64,000 bases of DNA. Origin: Oxalobacteraceae bacterium AB_14. GTDB taxonomy: Bacteria; Pseudomonadota; Gammaproteobacteria; Burkholderiales; Burkholderiaceae_D. The stretch lies in assembly GCA_000381565.1 (NCBI GenBank), contig KB906724.1:2842980-2906979 (forward strand), in the 5' to 3' direction. Below the pieces are notes generated by a model. That model was not told where the DNA came from. It worked only from the letters and a program-made list of their open reading frames with translations, and ran no database searches. The position numbers and the translations under genes are program-made. Each line of letters begins with the position of its first letter. Within the stretch, counting starts at the first letter, position 1. Positions 7,940 to 18,568 of the stretch are shown piece after piece.

Positions 7940-9310
7940 CTATGCCGGCCGGACGGCCACAGGTTTTTGTCGCAAGATGGACGGAAAGGCCCGCTGCGGA
8001 CAGTCATTGCGCTCGCAGACTTTGCAACCGTTGCCGATGGGCGTGGCGACGCCGGGATTGGCCAGGTCCAGCCCCCTGGCGTACACCATGCGCTGCGCCT
8101 GGCTGATATCGCAGCCCAGCGCGATGGCAAACGACTTGCCCGGCGCCATGAAGCCGGCCGGCCCGCTGCTGACCTGGCGTGCGATCCACAGATGGGTGCT
8201 GCCGTCCGGCATGCGCGCCACCTGCCGCAGCACCTGGCCGGGCAGGCTGAACGCCTCATACACCACCCACAGCGGACAAGTGCCGCCCGCGCGGGAAAAG
8301 TGGAAGGCCGCCGCCGACTGCCGCTTGGAAATATTTCCGGCCCGGTCCACGCGCACGAAAAACACCGGCAAGCCGGCAAATCCCGGACGCTGCATGGTGC
8401 TGAGCCGGTGGCAAACCGCCTCGAAGCTGACGCCGAACTGCCGCGCCAGCAACTCGATATCGTAGCCGCAAGCCTCGGCCGCCGCCAGAAAGCGGCGATA
8501 GGGCAGCCTTGCCGCCCCGGCAAAGTAGTTCGACAGCGCCAGGCGCGCGCCATCCCGCGTCGCGTCGCTGGAAAACGATGCCGCCCGCACCAGCGACGCT
8601 ATCGTCTCCCCCTGTTCCAGCAAGCCCAACTGCGCCGCCATCTGGAACGCCCGTTGCCCTGCGGTGATCGTATCGGGCAGCCAAAGGATTTTTTGATCTG
8701 GATCATATTGTCGCCGCGCCGCCGGCAGCCCGGCCCCATGCGAGGCCAGCACCGTCACGCCATGCCGCTCAGCCAGCCGGCGCTGCAAGGCTGCGGCATC
8801 CGGGTCCAGCTGCAGCTCGGCGGCGCGATCGAGCTCATCGATATAGTTCTGGCGCTGGTTCAGGTAATCGCGCACTTCCTCATCGACCGAGGGCGGCGCC
8901 ACGCTGATGCCGCGGTTGCCGTCGTCGAACTGCGATTCCAGCGCCGCCGCGCGCCCGGCCACCATGCGGTAGCGGCTCTGCATCTGTACGATGGCGCGCG
9001 CCACGCCCGGCATGTTCTCGACCAGCGTCTTCAGTTCCGCCAGCGAGGTATCGGCATCCGGCAGCTCGCTGAACGCATCGCGCAGGTCGGCCACCAGCCC
9101 GGCGCTGTCGTGCTCGGAAAAAATCTGCGGGTCCACGCCCAGCACCGCGCCCACCCGCAGCAGGATGGACACGGTCAGCGGCCGCTGGTTGCGCTCGATC
9201 TGGTTCAGGTAGCTGGGCGAAATGTCCAGCAGCTTGGCCAGTGCGGCCTGGGTCAGCTTGCGCTCCTCCCGCAAGCGTTGCAAACGCACCCCCATGAAAA
9301 CCTTAGACAT
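7940..9310 (-). CDS. ScfR/RamB/PrpR-type short-chain fatty acyl transcription regulator
   Basis: 456 residues. Residues 5-65 form an XRE helix-turn-helix (LREERKLTQAALAKLLDISP, then YLNQIERNQRPL). The middle resembles the IrrE/DUF955-like region. The C-terminal DUF2083-type domain carries conserved Cys residues in CKVCERNDCPQRAFP, which in this family form a metal or Fe-S site. Members (RamB, PrpR, MccR-like) sense short-chain acyl-CoA and control acetate, propionate or branched-chain metabolism. It is divergent from the mmsA operon across 140 bp containing repeated TTCGCAA motifs, so it very likely regulates valine catabolism and itself. Family call firm, ligand inferred. Confidence 0.88.
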   Translation of the reverse strand: MSKVFMGVRLQRLREERKLTQAALAKLLDISPSYLNQIERNQRPLTVSILLRVGAVLGVDPQIFSEHDSAGLVADLRDAFSELPDADTSLAELKTLVENMPGVARAIVQMQSRYRMVAGRAAALESQFDDGNRGISVAPPSVDEEVRDYLNQRQNYIDELDRAAELQLDPDAAALQRRLAERHGVTVLASHGAGLPAARRQYDPDQKILWLPDTITAGQRAFQMAAQLGLLEQGETIASLVRAASFSSDATRDGARLALSNYFAGAARLPYRRFLAAAEACGYDIELLARQFGVSFEAVCHRLSTMQRPGFAGLPVFFVRVDRAGNISKRQSAAAFHFSRAGGTCPLWVVYEAFSLPGQVLRQVARMPDGSTHLWIARQVSSGPAGFMAPGKSFAIALGCDISQAQRMVYARGLDLANPGVATPIGNGCKVCERNDCPQRAFPSILRQKPVAVRPA

Positions 9311-9450
9311 CTTCGCAACCTTCGCAAAATTCCGGCATCAACTTCGCAATTCCTCGCATTTTTACGTCTTTACGCTTGTTTGCAATGAGCGAATAATGCA
9401 AACAATTGGCAAAAAACGCAAGCTTTTGAAACACCACCAGGAGACCGACA
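9311..9450. promoter_or_regulatory. divergent control region with TTCGCAA/TTTGCAA repeats
   Basis: Between the ScfR-type gene and mmsA, TTCGCAA occurs at 9312-9318, 9321-9327 and 9343-9349. TTTGCAA lies at 9379-9385 and its inverse ATGCAAA at 9396-9402, forming an interrupted palindrome. RamB/PrpR-family proteins are known to bind TTTGC-type half-sites, so these are good candidates for the operator of the divergent regulator. An AGGAG ribosome site ends 8 bp before the mmsA ATG. Which copies are bound is inference. Confidence 0.55.
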
Positions 9451-10952
<1,502 letters not shown>

Positions 10953-10953
<1 letters not shown>

Positions 10954-12119
10954 TGAGCATGGACTTCGCGCTCGACGCAGAGCAGCAAGCCTTCCAGCAG
11001 GCGGCGCGCGAGTTTGCCGAGGGCGAGCTCACGCCCAACGCCGCCCGCTGGGACGCCGACGGCTACTTCTGCCGCGACACGCTGGCGAAAGCCGGCGAGC
11101 TCGGCTTCTGCGGCATGTACACGCCGCAGCACCTGGGCGGGCTCGGCCTGTCGCGGCTGGACGCCTCCATCGTCTTCGAAGAGCTGGCCGCCGGCTGCAC
11201 CTCCACCAGCGCCTTCCTGTCGATCCACAACATGGCGACCTGGATGGTGGCGCGCTGGGGCAGCCAGGCCGTGCGCGAGCACTGGGTGCCGCGTCTGGCC
11301 AGCGGCCAGGCGCTGGCCAGCTACTGCCTGACCGAGGCGCAAGCCGGCTCGGACGCGGCCTCGCTGCGCACCCGCGCCGAACGCCACGGCGAGCGCTATC
11401 TGCTCAACGGCAGCAAGGCCTTCATCTCGGGCGCCGGCAGCACCGAGCTGCTGGTGGTGATGGCGCGCACCGGCGACAGCGGCGCGGCCGGCATCTCGGC
11501 CTTCGCGGTGCCGGCCGACACGCCCGGCATCAGATTCGGCAGGAACGAAGAGAAGATGGGCTGGAAAAGCCAGCCCACCTGCGCCATCCACTTCGACAAC
11601 GTGGCGCTCCCGGCCGCCAACCTGCTCGGCGAGCCGGGCCAGGGCTTCGCCATCGCGATGAAGGGCCTGGACGGCGGCCGCATCAACATCGCCGCCTGCT
11701 CGGTCGGCACGGCGCAAGCGGCGCTGGCACGCGCCGGCAATCATCTGAAGGAACGCATCCAGTTCGGCCGCGAGCTGGCGCAGTTCCAGGCCCTGCAATT
11801 CAAGCTGGCCGACATGGTGACCGAGCTGGTCGCCGCGCGCCAGATGGTGCGGCTGGCCGCGTGGAAGCTGGACCGGGAAAGTCCGGACGCCAGCGTCTAC
11901 TGCGCCATGGCCAAGCGCTTCGCCACCGACGCCGGCTTCGCCGTCGCCAACGAAGCGCTGCAGCTGCACGGTGGCTACGGCTACATCCGCGAGTACCCGC
12001 TGGAGCGCCACGTGCGCGACACGCGGGTGCATCAAATCCTCGAAGGAACCAATGAAATCATGCGCCTCATCGTCGGCAGGGCCATCCTGCGCGAGGGCGC
12101 CACGGAGAACATCAAATGA
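10953..12119 (+). CDS. acyl-CoA dehydrogenase, probably isobutyryl-CoA dehydrogenase
   Basis: 388 residues beginning MSMDFALDAEQQ. The ATG shares one base with the mmsA stop. Signatures: CLTEAQAGSDAASLRT and GMYTPQHLGGLGLSR in the FAD/substrate region, GWKSQPTC, and the C-terminal LQLHGGYGYIREYPLERHVR with HQILEGTNEIMRLIVGRAI. The catalytic base region is ILEGTNE, as in short-chain acyl-CoA dehydrogenases. Because its neighbours are mmsA, hydratase, 3-hydroxyisobutyryl-CoA hydrolase and mmsB, isobutyryl-CoA to methacrylyl-CoA is the expected reaction; 2-methylbutyryl-CoA could also be accepted. Electrons go to ETF. Confidence 0.9.
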
Positions 12120-12901
12120 ATAAAACCTACGCAAACCTGCAAGTCGAACGGCGCCAGCACACGGCCATCGTCACGCTCGACAACCCGCCAGCCCACACAT
12201 GGACGCTGGCAAGCCTGGCGGCGCTGGCCGAACTGGTGGCCGACCTGAACGCCGAGCGCGACATCTACGCGCTGGTGATCACCGGCGGCGGCGCCAAGTT
12301 CTTCTCGGCCGGCGCCGACCTGAAACTGTTCGCCGACGGCGACAAGGCCGTGGCGCGCGCGATGGCGCAGCGCTTCGGCAAGGCGTTCGAAGCCTTGTCC
12401 GGCTTCCGCGGCGTCAGCATCGCGGCGATCAACGGCTACGCCATGGGGGGCGGGCTGGAGTGCGCATTGGCCTGCGATATCCGCATCGCCGAGGAGCACG
12501 CGCAAATGGCCCTGCCGGAAGCGGCGGTCGGCCTGCTGCCGTGTGCCGGCGGCACCCAGCAATTGTCGTGGCTGGTCGGCGAGGGCTGGGCCAAGCGCAT
12601 GATCTTGTGCGGCGAACGCATCGACGCCCAGCGCGCGCTGGCGATCGGGCTGGTGGAGGAAGTGGTCGCCACCGGCACCGGATTGGATGCGGCGCTGGCC
12701 CTGGCCGAAAAATCCTGGCGCCAGAGCCCGGGCAGCGTCACCGCCTGCAAGGCGTTGATACAGGGCGCGCGCAGCCTGCCGCCGCAGCACATGCTGCCGC
12801 GGGAACGCGAACGCTTCGTCGATTTGTTCGACACGCAGGATCAAAAAGAGGGCGTGCAGGCCTTCCTGGAAAAACGTACCGCACGGTGGTCCAATGCGTG
12901 A
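12116..12901 (+). CDS. enoyl-CoA hydratase (methacrylyl-CoA hydration expected)
   Basis: 261 residues. Its ATG overlaps the preceding stop (ATGA). Crotonase fold: ITGGGAKFFSAGADLKLFAD forms the oxyanion region, INGYAMGGGLECALACDIRI the CoA/active-site helix, and PEAAVGLLPCAGGTQQLSWL the second signature with Glu and Gly-Gly. The hydratase acid/base Glu pair is present (GGGLECAL and LPEAAVGL). In this operon it should hydrate methacrylyl-CoA to 3-hydroxyisobutyryl-CoA. Substrate specificity is inferred from context, because crotonases are hard to tell apart by sequence. Confidence 0.9.
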   Translation: MNKTYANLQVERRQHTAIVTLDNPPAHTWTLASLAALAELVADLNAERDIYALVITGGGAKFFSAGADLKLFADGDKAVARAMAQRFGKAFEALSGFRGVSIAAINGYAMGGGLECALACDIRIAEEHAQMALPEAAVGLLPCAGGTQQLSWLVGEGWAKRMILCGERIDAQRALAIGLVEEVVATGTGLDAALALAEKSWRQSPGSVTACKALIQGARSLPPQHMLPRERERFVDLFDTQDQKEGVQAFLEKRTARWSNA

Positions 12902-14021
12902 GACGGTCACTCTGGAAAATACACCGGCGGTGTTGCTCGAAGCGCGCGTAGCGGCCGGCGGCAAGCGCATCGGCGTCGCCACGCTGAACGCCCCCACGTC
13001 GCTGCACGCGCTGACCTTGAACATGATACGCATGCTCCACATGGCCCTGCAGGACTGGGCCAGGGACGAGGCGGTCGCCTGCGTCGTGCTGCAGTCGAGC
13101 ACCGACAAAGCCTTTTGCGCCGGCGGCGACGTGCGCACGCTGCGCAACGCCATCCTGGCCGAACCCGGCGCCATGCCCAACCAGCTGGCGCAGGCGTTCT
13201 TCAGCGAGGAATACCGGCTCGACCACCTGATCCATACCTATCCGAAACCGCTGGTGGTGTGGGGCGGCGGTATCGTCATGGGAGGCGGGCTGGGCTTGCT
13301 GGCGGGCGGCAGCCACCGCGTGCTCACGCCGACCACCCGCATCGCCATGCCGGAGATCACCATCGGCCTGTTCCCGGATGTGGGCGGCAGCTGGTTCCTG
13401 CCGCGCATGCCGGGCCGCAGCGGCCTGTTCCTCGGCCTGACCGGCGCCTCGCTGAACGCGCACGACGCGCTGTTCACCGGTCTGGGCGACTATTTCCTGC
13501 CGCAAGAACAACGCGGCGCCGTGGTCGAAGCCTTGTGCGCCGCCGAATGGAACGCCGATGCCGCCGTGGTGGTGGACCGGCTGCTACGTTCGCTGAGCCT
13601 GGCGTCTGAATCGCTGCCGGTATCGGAGCTCCGCCAGAACTGGGATACCATCACGGCGATGACCGCCAGCCGCGAACTGAACGAGGTGGTGGCCGCCATC
13701 ACCGGCTACCAGGGCGAGTCGGTCTGGCTGCAACGCGCGGCGGCGGCGCTGGCGAAGGGCGCGCCGTCGTCGGTGGCGCTGGTGTGGGAGATGCAGCGAC
13801 GCAGCCGCCACCTCAGCCTGGCCGATGTGTTCCGGCTCGAACTGATCGTCGCCCTGCAATGCTGCGCCCATCCGGATTTCGCGGAAGGCGTGCGCGCGCT
13901 GCTGGTGGAGAAGGACTATGCGCCGCAATGGTCGCCATCCACGCTGGACGAGGCCCTGGCCAGGGTCGGCGAATTCTTCGAGGCGCCGGGCCCGCAGCAT
14001 CCGTTGGCGGACTTATACTAA
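12894..14021 (+). CDS. 3-hydroxyisobutyryl-CoA hydrolase (HIBCH type)
   Basis: 375 residues, longer than a plain hydratase as expected for the HIBCH group. Hallmarks: SSTDKAFCAGGDVRTLRNAI, YRLDHLIHTYPKPLVVWGGG with IVMGGGLGLLAGGSHRV, and AMPEITIGLFPDVGGSWFLP, then a helical C-terminal half typical of the group. It releases free 3-hydroxyisobutyrate and CoA, avoiding build-up of toxic methacrylyl-CoA. It overlaps the hydratase gene by 8 bp and is followed 12 bp later by mmsB, which uses its product. Confidence 0.92.
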   Translation: MRETVTLENTPAVLLEARVAAGGKRIGVATLNAPTSLHALTLNMIRMLHMALQDWARDEAVACVVLQSSTDKAFCAGGDVRTLRNAILAEPGAMPNQLAQAFFSEEYRLDHLIHTYPKPLVVWGGGIVMGGGLGLLAGGSHRVLTPTTRIAMPEITIGLFPDVGGSWFLPRMPGRSGLFLGLTGASLNAHDALFTGLGDYFLPQEQRGAVVEALCAAEWNADAAVVVDRLLRSLSLASESLPVSELRQNWDTITAMTASRELNEVVAAITGYQGESVWLQRAAAALAKGAPSSVALVWEMQRRSRHLSLADVFRLELIVALQCCAHPDFAEGVRALLVEKDYAPQWSPSTLDEALARVGEFFEAPGPQHPLADLY

Positions 14022-14033
14022 CAAGGAGACAAT

Positions 14034-14918
14034 ATGCATATCGCTTTTATCGGGCTGGGCAATATGGGCGCGCCGATGGCGCACAACCTGCTGCGCGCGG
14101 GCCGCACGGTGTCGGTGTTCGACTTGTCGGCGGCGGCCATGGAGAGCCTGCACGGCGCTGGCGCAAGCCTCGCCGCATCGGCCGTCGCAGCGGTGCGCGA
14201 GGCGGACGTGGTGATCACCATGCTGCCGGCCGACCGCCATGTGCGCGAACTGTATCTGGGTGAGCAGGGCATCCTGGCCCATGCCGCCGCCAACGCGCTG
14301 TTCATCGATTGCAGCACCATCGCCGCCGACGCCGCGCGCGAGGTGGCTGCCGCCGCAACCAAGCTCGGCCTGGCGATGATCGATGCGCCGGTCTCGGGCG
14401 GCACCGCCGGCGCGGCCGCCGGCACGCTGACCTTTATCGTCGGCGGCGAGACGGAAGCGCTGGAGCGCGCCCGGCCCGTGCTGCAGCAGATGGGCAAGAA
14501 CATCTTCCATGCCGGCGGCCCGGGCGCTGGCCAGGTCGCCAAGATCTGCAACAACATGCTGCTGGGGATACTGATGGCGGGCACGGCGGAAGCCTTGAAC
14601 CTGGGCGTCGCCCATGGCCTCGATCCGAAAGTGCTGTCGGACATCATGGCCAAGAGCTCGGGCCGCAACTGGGCGCTGGAACTGTACAACCCATGGCCAG
14701 GCGTGATGGACAACGTGCCGGCGTCGCGCGGCTATGCGGGCGGCTTCGGCACCTCGCTGATGTTGAAGGACCTGGGCCTGTCGCAGCAGGCGGCGCAATC
14801 GGCGCAGGCGGTCACGCCGCTGGGCAGCCTGGCGCGCCAGCTGTTCCAACTGCACCAGCAGCAAGGCCACGGGCAGGAAGATTTCTCCAGCATCCTGCGC
14901 CTGTTCCAGCCCCGCTAA
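14034..14918 (+). CDS. mmsB: 3-hydroxyisobutyrate dehydrogenase
   Basis: 294 residues. N-terminal Rossmann motif IGLGNMGAPMAHNLLRAG (NAD binding) with the family start MHIAFIGLGNMG. The substrate loop is DAPVSGGTAGAAAGTLTFIVGG, and the catalytic Lys is in GAGQVAKICNNMLLG. It oxidises 3-hydroxyisobutyrate to methylmalonate semialdehyde, the substrate of MmsA, and so closes the pathway encoded here. A strong AAGGAGA ribosome site precedes the ATG. Last gene of the operon; the convergent dadA gene follows after a REP palindrome at 14926-15000. Confidence 0.95.
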   Translation: MHIAFIGLGNMGAPMAHNLLRAGRTVSVFDLSAAAMESLHGAGASLAASAVAAVREADVVITMLPADRHVRELYLGEQGILAHAAANALFIDCSTIAADAAREVAAAATKLGLAMIDAPVSGGTAGAAAGTLTFIVGGETEALERARPVLQQMGKNIFHAGGPGAGQVAKICNNMLLGILMAGTAEALNLGVAHGLDPKVLSDIMAKSSGRNWALELYNPWPGVMDNVPASRGYAGGFGTSLMLKDLGLSQQAAQSAQAVTPLGSLARQLFQLHQQQGHGQEDFSSILRLFQPR

Positions 14919-14925
14919 GCCGTCG

Positions 14926-15000
14926 CTGCCGCGATGGCGGGAGTCCATGCTGCTTCGGCGCGGATGTTCAGCATGGATTCCCGCGTGCGCGGGAATGACC
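14926..15000. repeat. REP-type palindromic repeat
   Basis: The right half, 14972-15000, contains the palindrome ATTCCCGCG-TGCG-CGGGAAT, the same core as the repeat at 19543-19660. Inverted GTCCATGCTG (14943-14952) and CAGCATGGAT (14969-14978) add a larger hairpin. It lies between the convergent mmsB and dadA genes, where it may also act as a bidirectional terminator. The last dozen codons of dadA are read from it. Confidence 0.75.
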
Positions 15001-16236
15001 GGCATGCAGCGTCAGGCCATCGAGCGCGATGGGCGCTGGCGCGCCGCGCAGCATGCCCGCCAGCAGGCTGGCGGTGCCGCAGGCAAAGGTGAATCCCAGC
15101 GGGCCATGCCCCACATTCAGCCAGAGATTTGCGTAGCGCGTGGCGCCGATGATGGGCGCGCCGCTCGGCGTGGCAGGACGCAGGCCCGTCCACGCGTCGG
15201 CATGGTCGTAATCCGCCGCGCCGGGCATGGCTTCCTTCGCCAGCCGCACCAGCCCCTGCACGCGACGCCGATTGATGCGCGTGTCGGCGCCCACCATGTC
15301 CACCATCGCCGCCACGCGCAACTGCGAGCCTATGCGCGCGTACAGCACCTTGCGTTCAAAGTCGGTCACGCTGATCTCCGGCGCCACGTCGCCGGCACGG
15401 ATCGGCGCGCTCAGGCTGTAGCCTTTGAGCGGATACAGCGGCAGGTGGATGGCAGCAGTCGCCGCCAGGTCGCGACTCCGAATTCCCGCCGCCAGCACGA
15501 AATGGTCGGCCCGCAGCGGCCCGGCGGCGGTGCACAGCCACGCCACCTTGCCGCGATCGGCCCGAATTCCAGTCACATCGCGATGCAGCACGCCTTTGAA
15601 ATTGGGATGGTTTTGCAAGCGTTGCATCAACTGCACACAGAACGCGTGGCAATCGGCCACCGCCTCGCCGGGATTGAAGATGCCGCCGGCCAGATCGCCT
15701 TGCAGCGCCGCCAGCGCCGGCTCGCGCAGTGCCGTGGCGGCCGGTGTCAACACCTCGGCGTCGACGGCGGCCAGCGCGGCGGCGTGCTCGAACTGGCGGG
15801 CGCTGCGATACACCACCAGCTTGCCGGCCTCGCGCCAGGCGAAGTCCGCCAGCGGCAGCTGCAGCGACAAGTCGTGCATCGCCTGCCGGCTCAAGGCCCC
15901 AAGTTGCAGCAGTGTGGCGGTGGTACGCCGGTTGGCGTCGGCGTTGCAGTTGCCAAGGAATTGCGCCAGCCAGCGCCACTGCCGCCAGTCCGCCTCCGGC
16001 CGGAAGCGCAGAGGACCGTCCGCTTGAAACAGCCACCGCAAGGCCTTCAGCGGCACGCCGGCGTCGGCCAGCGGCGACACGTAGCGATAGCTGAGCTGCC
16101 CGCCGTTGCGATAGCTGGCCATGCTGCCGATCTCGGCCTCACGCTCCACCAGCGTCACGCGATAGCCGGCCTCGGCCAGCCACCATGCGGAAGTCAATCC
16201 CACCACGCCGCCACCGATGACGATCACCTCGCTCAT
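14968..16236 (-). CDS. dadA: D-amino-acid dehydrogenase (DadA-like FAD oxidoreductase)
   Basis: 422 residues. N-terminal FAD motif MSEVIVIGGGVVGLTSAWWL, then SYRNGGQLSYRYVSPLAD as in DadA, and C-terminal GLRPATPSGAPIIGATRY with NVGHGPLGFTFACGTA. It deaminates D-amino acids to 2-oxo acids, passing electrons to the quinone pool at the membrane face. The last about 12 residues (GHSRARGNPC) are translated from a REP palindrome, so the natural C-terminus has been replaced or extended. This lies beyond the conserved domain and probably does no harm. Only 4 bp separate it from the upstream serine hydrolase gene, suggesting a shared transcript. Confidence 0.9.
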   Translation of the reverse strand: MSEVIVIGGGVVGLTSAWWLAEAGYRVTLVEREAEIGSMASYRNGGQLSYRYVSPLADAGVPLKALRWLFQADGPLRFRPEADWRQWRWLAQFLGNCNADANRRTTATLLQLGALSRQAMHDLSLQLPLADFAWREAGKLVVYRSARQFEHAAALAAVDAEVLTPAATALREPALAALQGDLAGGIFNPGEAVADCHAFCVQLMQRLQNHPNFKGVLHRDVTGIRADRGKVAWLCTAAGPLRADHFVLAAGIRSRDLAATAAIHLPLYPLKGYSLSAPIRAGDVAPEISVTDFERKVLYARIGSQLRVAAMVDMVGADTRINRRRVQGLVRLAKEAMPGAADYDHADAWTGLRPATPSGAPIIGATRYANLWLNVGHGPLGFTFACGTASLLAGMLRGAPAPIALDGLTLHAGHSRARGNPC

Positions 16237-16240
16237 GGCG

Positions 16241-17509
16241 TCACCGGCCGAGGATGGCGTGGCGATACAGCGCCGTCAGGATGCGCTCTTCGCTGCGCGT
16301 CATCGCTGAATAGCGGCCGGGATTGCTGTCCGGGTCGGCCCCCGTGCCGCCTATCAGCGACAGCATGCCGTTGCCGCGCCGCAGATCGACCACGAAGGTG
16401 GAAATCAAGCCATAGGCCTCGCCCAGATGGCCCACCGCGCCGAAGCCGCCACCCTCGACCAGGCGCTGGTCGTCGAAGCGCTGGCTGCCCAAACCCCAGC
16501 TGTGATACAGGCCGCGATAGGTGTCGCCGTTGCCGCCGTTGTGCTTCCACTGCTGGCTGAACATCAGCGCCACCGATTCCGGCTGAAGAATCTGCCGGTC
16601 CTGATAGCGGCCGTGGTTGGTCAGCATCTGCATGATCTTGCCCAGATCCGTGGCCGAGATGCGCAGGCCGCCGGTCGGACTGAACAGCGTGCCGTTGCTG
16701 CCGGCGACATAGCCAGCGAGGCCGGCGGGCGCCACCGGCGGGCGGACACCGTAGTCGTCCACCTGCGCGATCCAAGGGCCGTCGGGATTCCACGCCTCGC
16801 CATCGATGGCGCGCTTGCGGTACAGCGTCGCCACGTTGTCGATTTCCTCGGCCGAGAAGTCGGCAGGATGGTAGCCGCCGTGCAGGCCCATCGGTTCCAG
16901 CAACAGGCGTTTCATCAGGCGGTCGAAACGCTCGCCGCTGACTTGCTCCATGATGGTGCCGATCACACCCCAGTTCAGATTGGTGTACGTGAAATAGCCG
17001 CCGGGACCATGATCGCCGGCCCACATGCCGGCCGCGCCGCTAGTCAGCCGGTCGCGGATGGCGACGTCGGCGCCCCAGTAATAGCCGGCGTCGTCGCGCA
17101 AGGACGAGGTATGCGTCAGCAGCATGCGCAGGCTGATCGGCTGGTCGGGGAAGTGCGGATTGCGCAGCGGGTAGCCGAGATAGCGGCTCACGTCCACATC
17201 GAGCTCCAGCCGGTGCTGTTCGATCAGCCGCATCACGCCGAAGGTGGTCATCATCTTCGACACGGAGGCGATGCGGTACATGGTGTCGGCGTTGGCCGGC
17301 GCGGCCGCCGCGCCGATGCGGCGCTGGCCGGTTTGATACTGGTAGCACACCTTGCCGCCGCGCACAGCCAGCACCGACAGGCTGGCCAGCGGCATCGCCG
17401 GGTCGGCGGCGATGGCGGCCAGCTCCTGGTCCAGCGAGGCGGCCAGGCCGCCGCCGCTGGCGCCGGCCATCAGCAACATCCCCATCAAGGCCTGCATTTC
17501 GCGTTTCAT
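16241..17509 (-). CDS. exported serine hydrolase, beta-lactamase class C / D-aminopeptidase family
   Basis: 422 residues from MKREMQALMGMLLMAG, a signal peptide; a longer in-frame start at 17623 would bury it. Motifs of the class C/DD-peptidase fold: SVSK near residue 85 (nucleophile Ser and Lys), YTN near 175, and HLG near the C-terminus at the KTG position. Such proteins are esterases, D-aminopeptidases, DD-peptidases or beta-lactamases. Pairing with dadA 4 bp downstream suggests periplasmic release of D-amino acids from peptides, followed by oxidation. This is inference; a true beta-lactamase is less likely given HLG instead of KTG. Confidence 0.82.
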   Translation of the reverse strand: MKREMQALMGMLLMAGASGGGLAASLDQELAAIAADPAMPLASLSVLAVRGGKVCYQYQTGQRRIGAAAAPANADTMYRIASVSKMMTTFGVMRLIEQHRLELDVDVSRYLGYPLRNPHFPDQPISLRMLLTHTSSLRDDAGYYWGADVAIRDRLTSGAAGMWAGDHGPGGYFTYTNLNWGVIGTIMEQVSGERFDRLMKRLLLEPMGLHGGYHPADFSAEEIDNVATLYRKRAIDGEAWNPDGPWIAQVDDYGVRPPVAPAGLAGYVAGSNGTLFSPTGGLRISATDLGKIMQMLTNHGRYQDRQILQPESVALMFSQQWKHNGGNGDTYRGLYHSWGLGSQRFDDQRLVEGGGFGAVGHLGEAYGLISTFVVDLRRGNGMLSLIGGTGADPDSNPGRYSAMTRSEERILTALYRHAILGR

Positions 17510-17658
17510 GGTGGCCCTAGAATTGATTCGATGGCCAAGAATACTGTGAGCGCAGCGTGCCTGCCAATGAAAACCGGCACTTGCTGTATAACTTTTCGGA
17601 ATGAGTGCCCGGCAAGCTTTCATGACTGCGTGGCGAGCTTCACGCTTACACTTTCGAC

Positions 17659-18543
17659 ATGCTCAAAACCGAAACCCCCAGTCAGGAACATGCCGGCCTG
17701 GACCAGTATCCGGTGGCCGCGCTGGTCGAGACGCTGGTCGCCGACCAGCTCAACGCCGTCGCAGCCGTGCGCGCCGCAGCCGGCGTGATCGCCGCAGTGG
17801 TCGAGGCCGCCGTACCGCGCATCGCCGCCGGCGGACGGCTGATCTACGTCGGCGCCGGCACCTCGGGACGGCTCGGCGTGCTCGACGGCGTGGAGCTGCA
17901 CCCGACGTTTTCGTGGCCGCACGAGCGCGCCTTGTCGCTGCTGGCCGGCGGCAAGGGTGCGATGTTCCAGGCGGTGGAGGGCGCGGAGGACGACAGCGAG
18001 CAAGGCTTCCTCGACCTGGCGGCCTTGCTGCCGCGAGCGCATGACGTGGTGTTGCTGCTGGCCGCCTCCGGCAGCACGCCGTATGTGCTGGGGGCGCTGG
18101 ACGCCGCCCGCACCGCCGGCGCGCTCACCGTCGGCATCGCCAACAACGTCGATGCGCCGGTGGCGCAACGGGCCGGGTTCGGCATCACACTCGATACCGG
18201 CCCGGAAGTCATCTCCGGCAGCACGCGCCTGAAGGCCGGCACCTCGCAGAAAATCGTCCTCAACACCATCTCCAGCGCCATCATGGTACGCCTGCACAAG
18301 GTCCACGGCAACCTGATGGTCGACATGAAGGCCAGCAACGCCAAGCTGCTGCGCCGCGCCGTGGCGCTGACCATGCACGCCACCGGCGCCGACGAAGCCA
18401 GCGCGCACTTCGTGCTGGAGCAGTGCGATTTCCACGTCAAGGCGGCGATCGTGGTGCTGCTGCGCCAGGTTCCGGTGGCGCGGGCGCGCGCGCTGCTCGA
18501 GCAAACGGAGGGCAGCGTGCGGGCGGCACTCCTGCTACAGTAG
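17659..18543 (+). CDS. murQ: N-acetylmuramic acid 6-phosphate etherase
   Basis: 294 residues, SIS-domain protein. Signature IYVGAGTSGRLGVLDGVE near residue 65, with the catalytic Glu in that segment, and GPEVISGSTRLKAGTSQK near 177. It cleaves the lactyl ether of MurNAc-6-phosphate to GlcNAc-6-phosphate and D-lactate, feeding recycled or scavenged murein sugars into metabolism. It is divergent from the serine hydrolase gene across 149 bp and followed by a LysR regulator and a TonB receptor. No anmK or murP is in the window. Confidence 0.95.
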   Translation: MLKTETPSQEHAGLDQYPVAALVETLVADQLNAVAAVRAAAGVIAAVVEAAVPRIAAGGRLIYVGAGTSGRLGVLDGVELHPTFSWPHERALSLLAGGKGAMFQAVEGAEDDSEQGFLDLAALLPRAHDVVLLLAASGSTPYVLGALDAARTAGALTVGIANNVDAPVAQRAGFGITLDTGPEVISGSTRLKAGTSQKIVLNTISSAIMVRLHKVHGNLMVDMKASNAKLLRRAVALTMHATGADEASAHFVLEQCDFHVKAAIVVLLRQVPVARARALLEQTEGSVRAALLLQ

Positions 18544-18568
18544 CGCATCGTCATAGCGAAAGAGCAAG

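Noticed and set aside
16241..17509. Call as a clinically relevant AmpC beta-lactamase
   Set aside because: HLG in place of KTG and pairing with dadA favour a peptidase or esterase.
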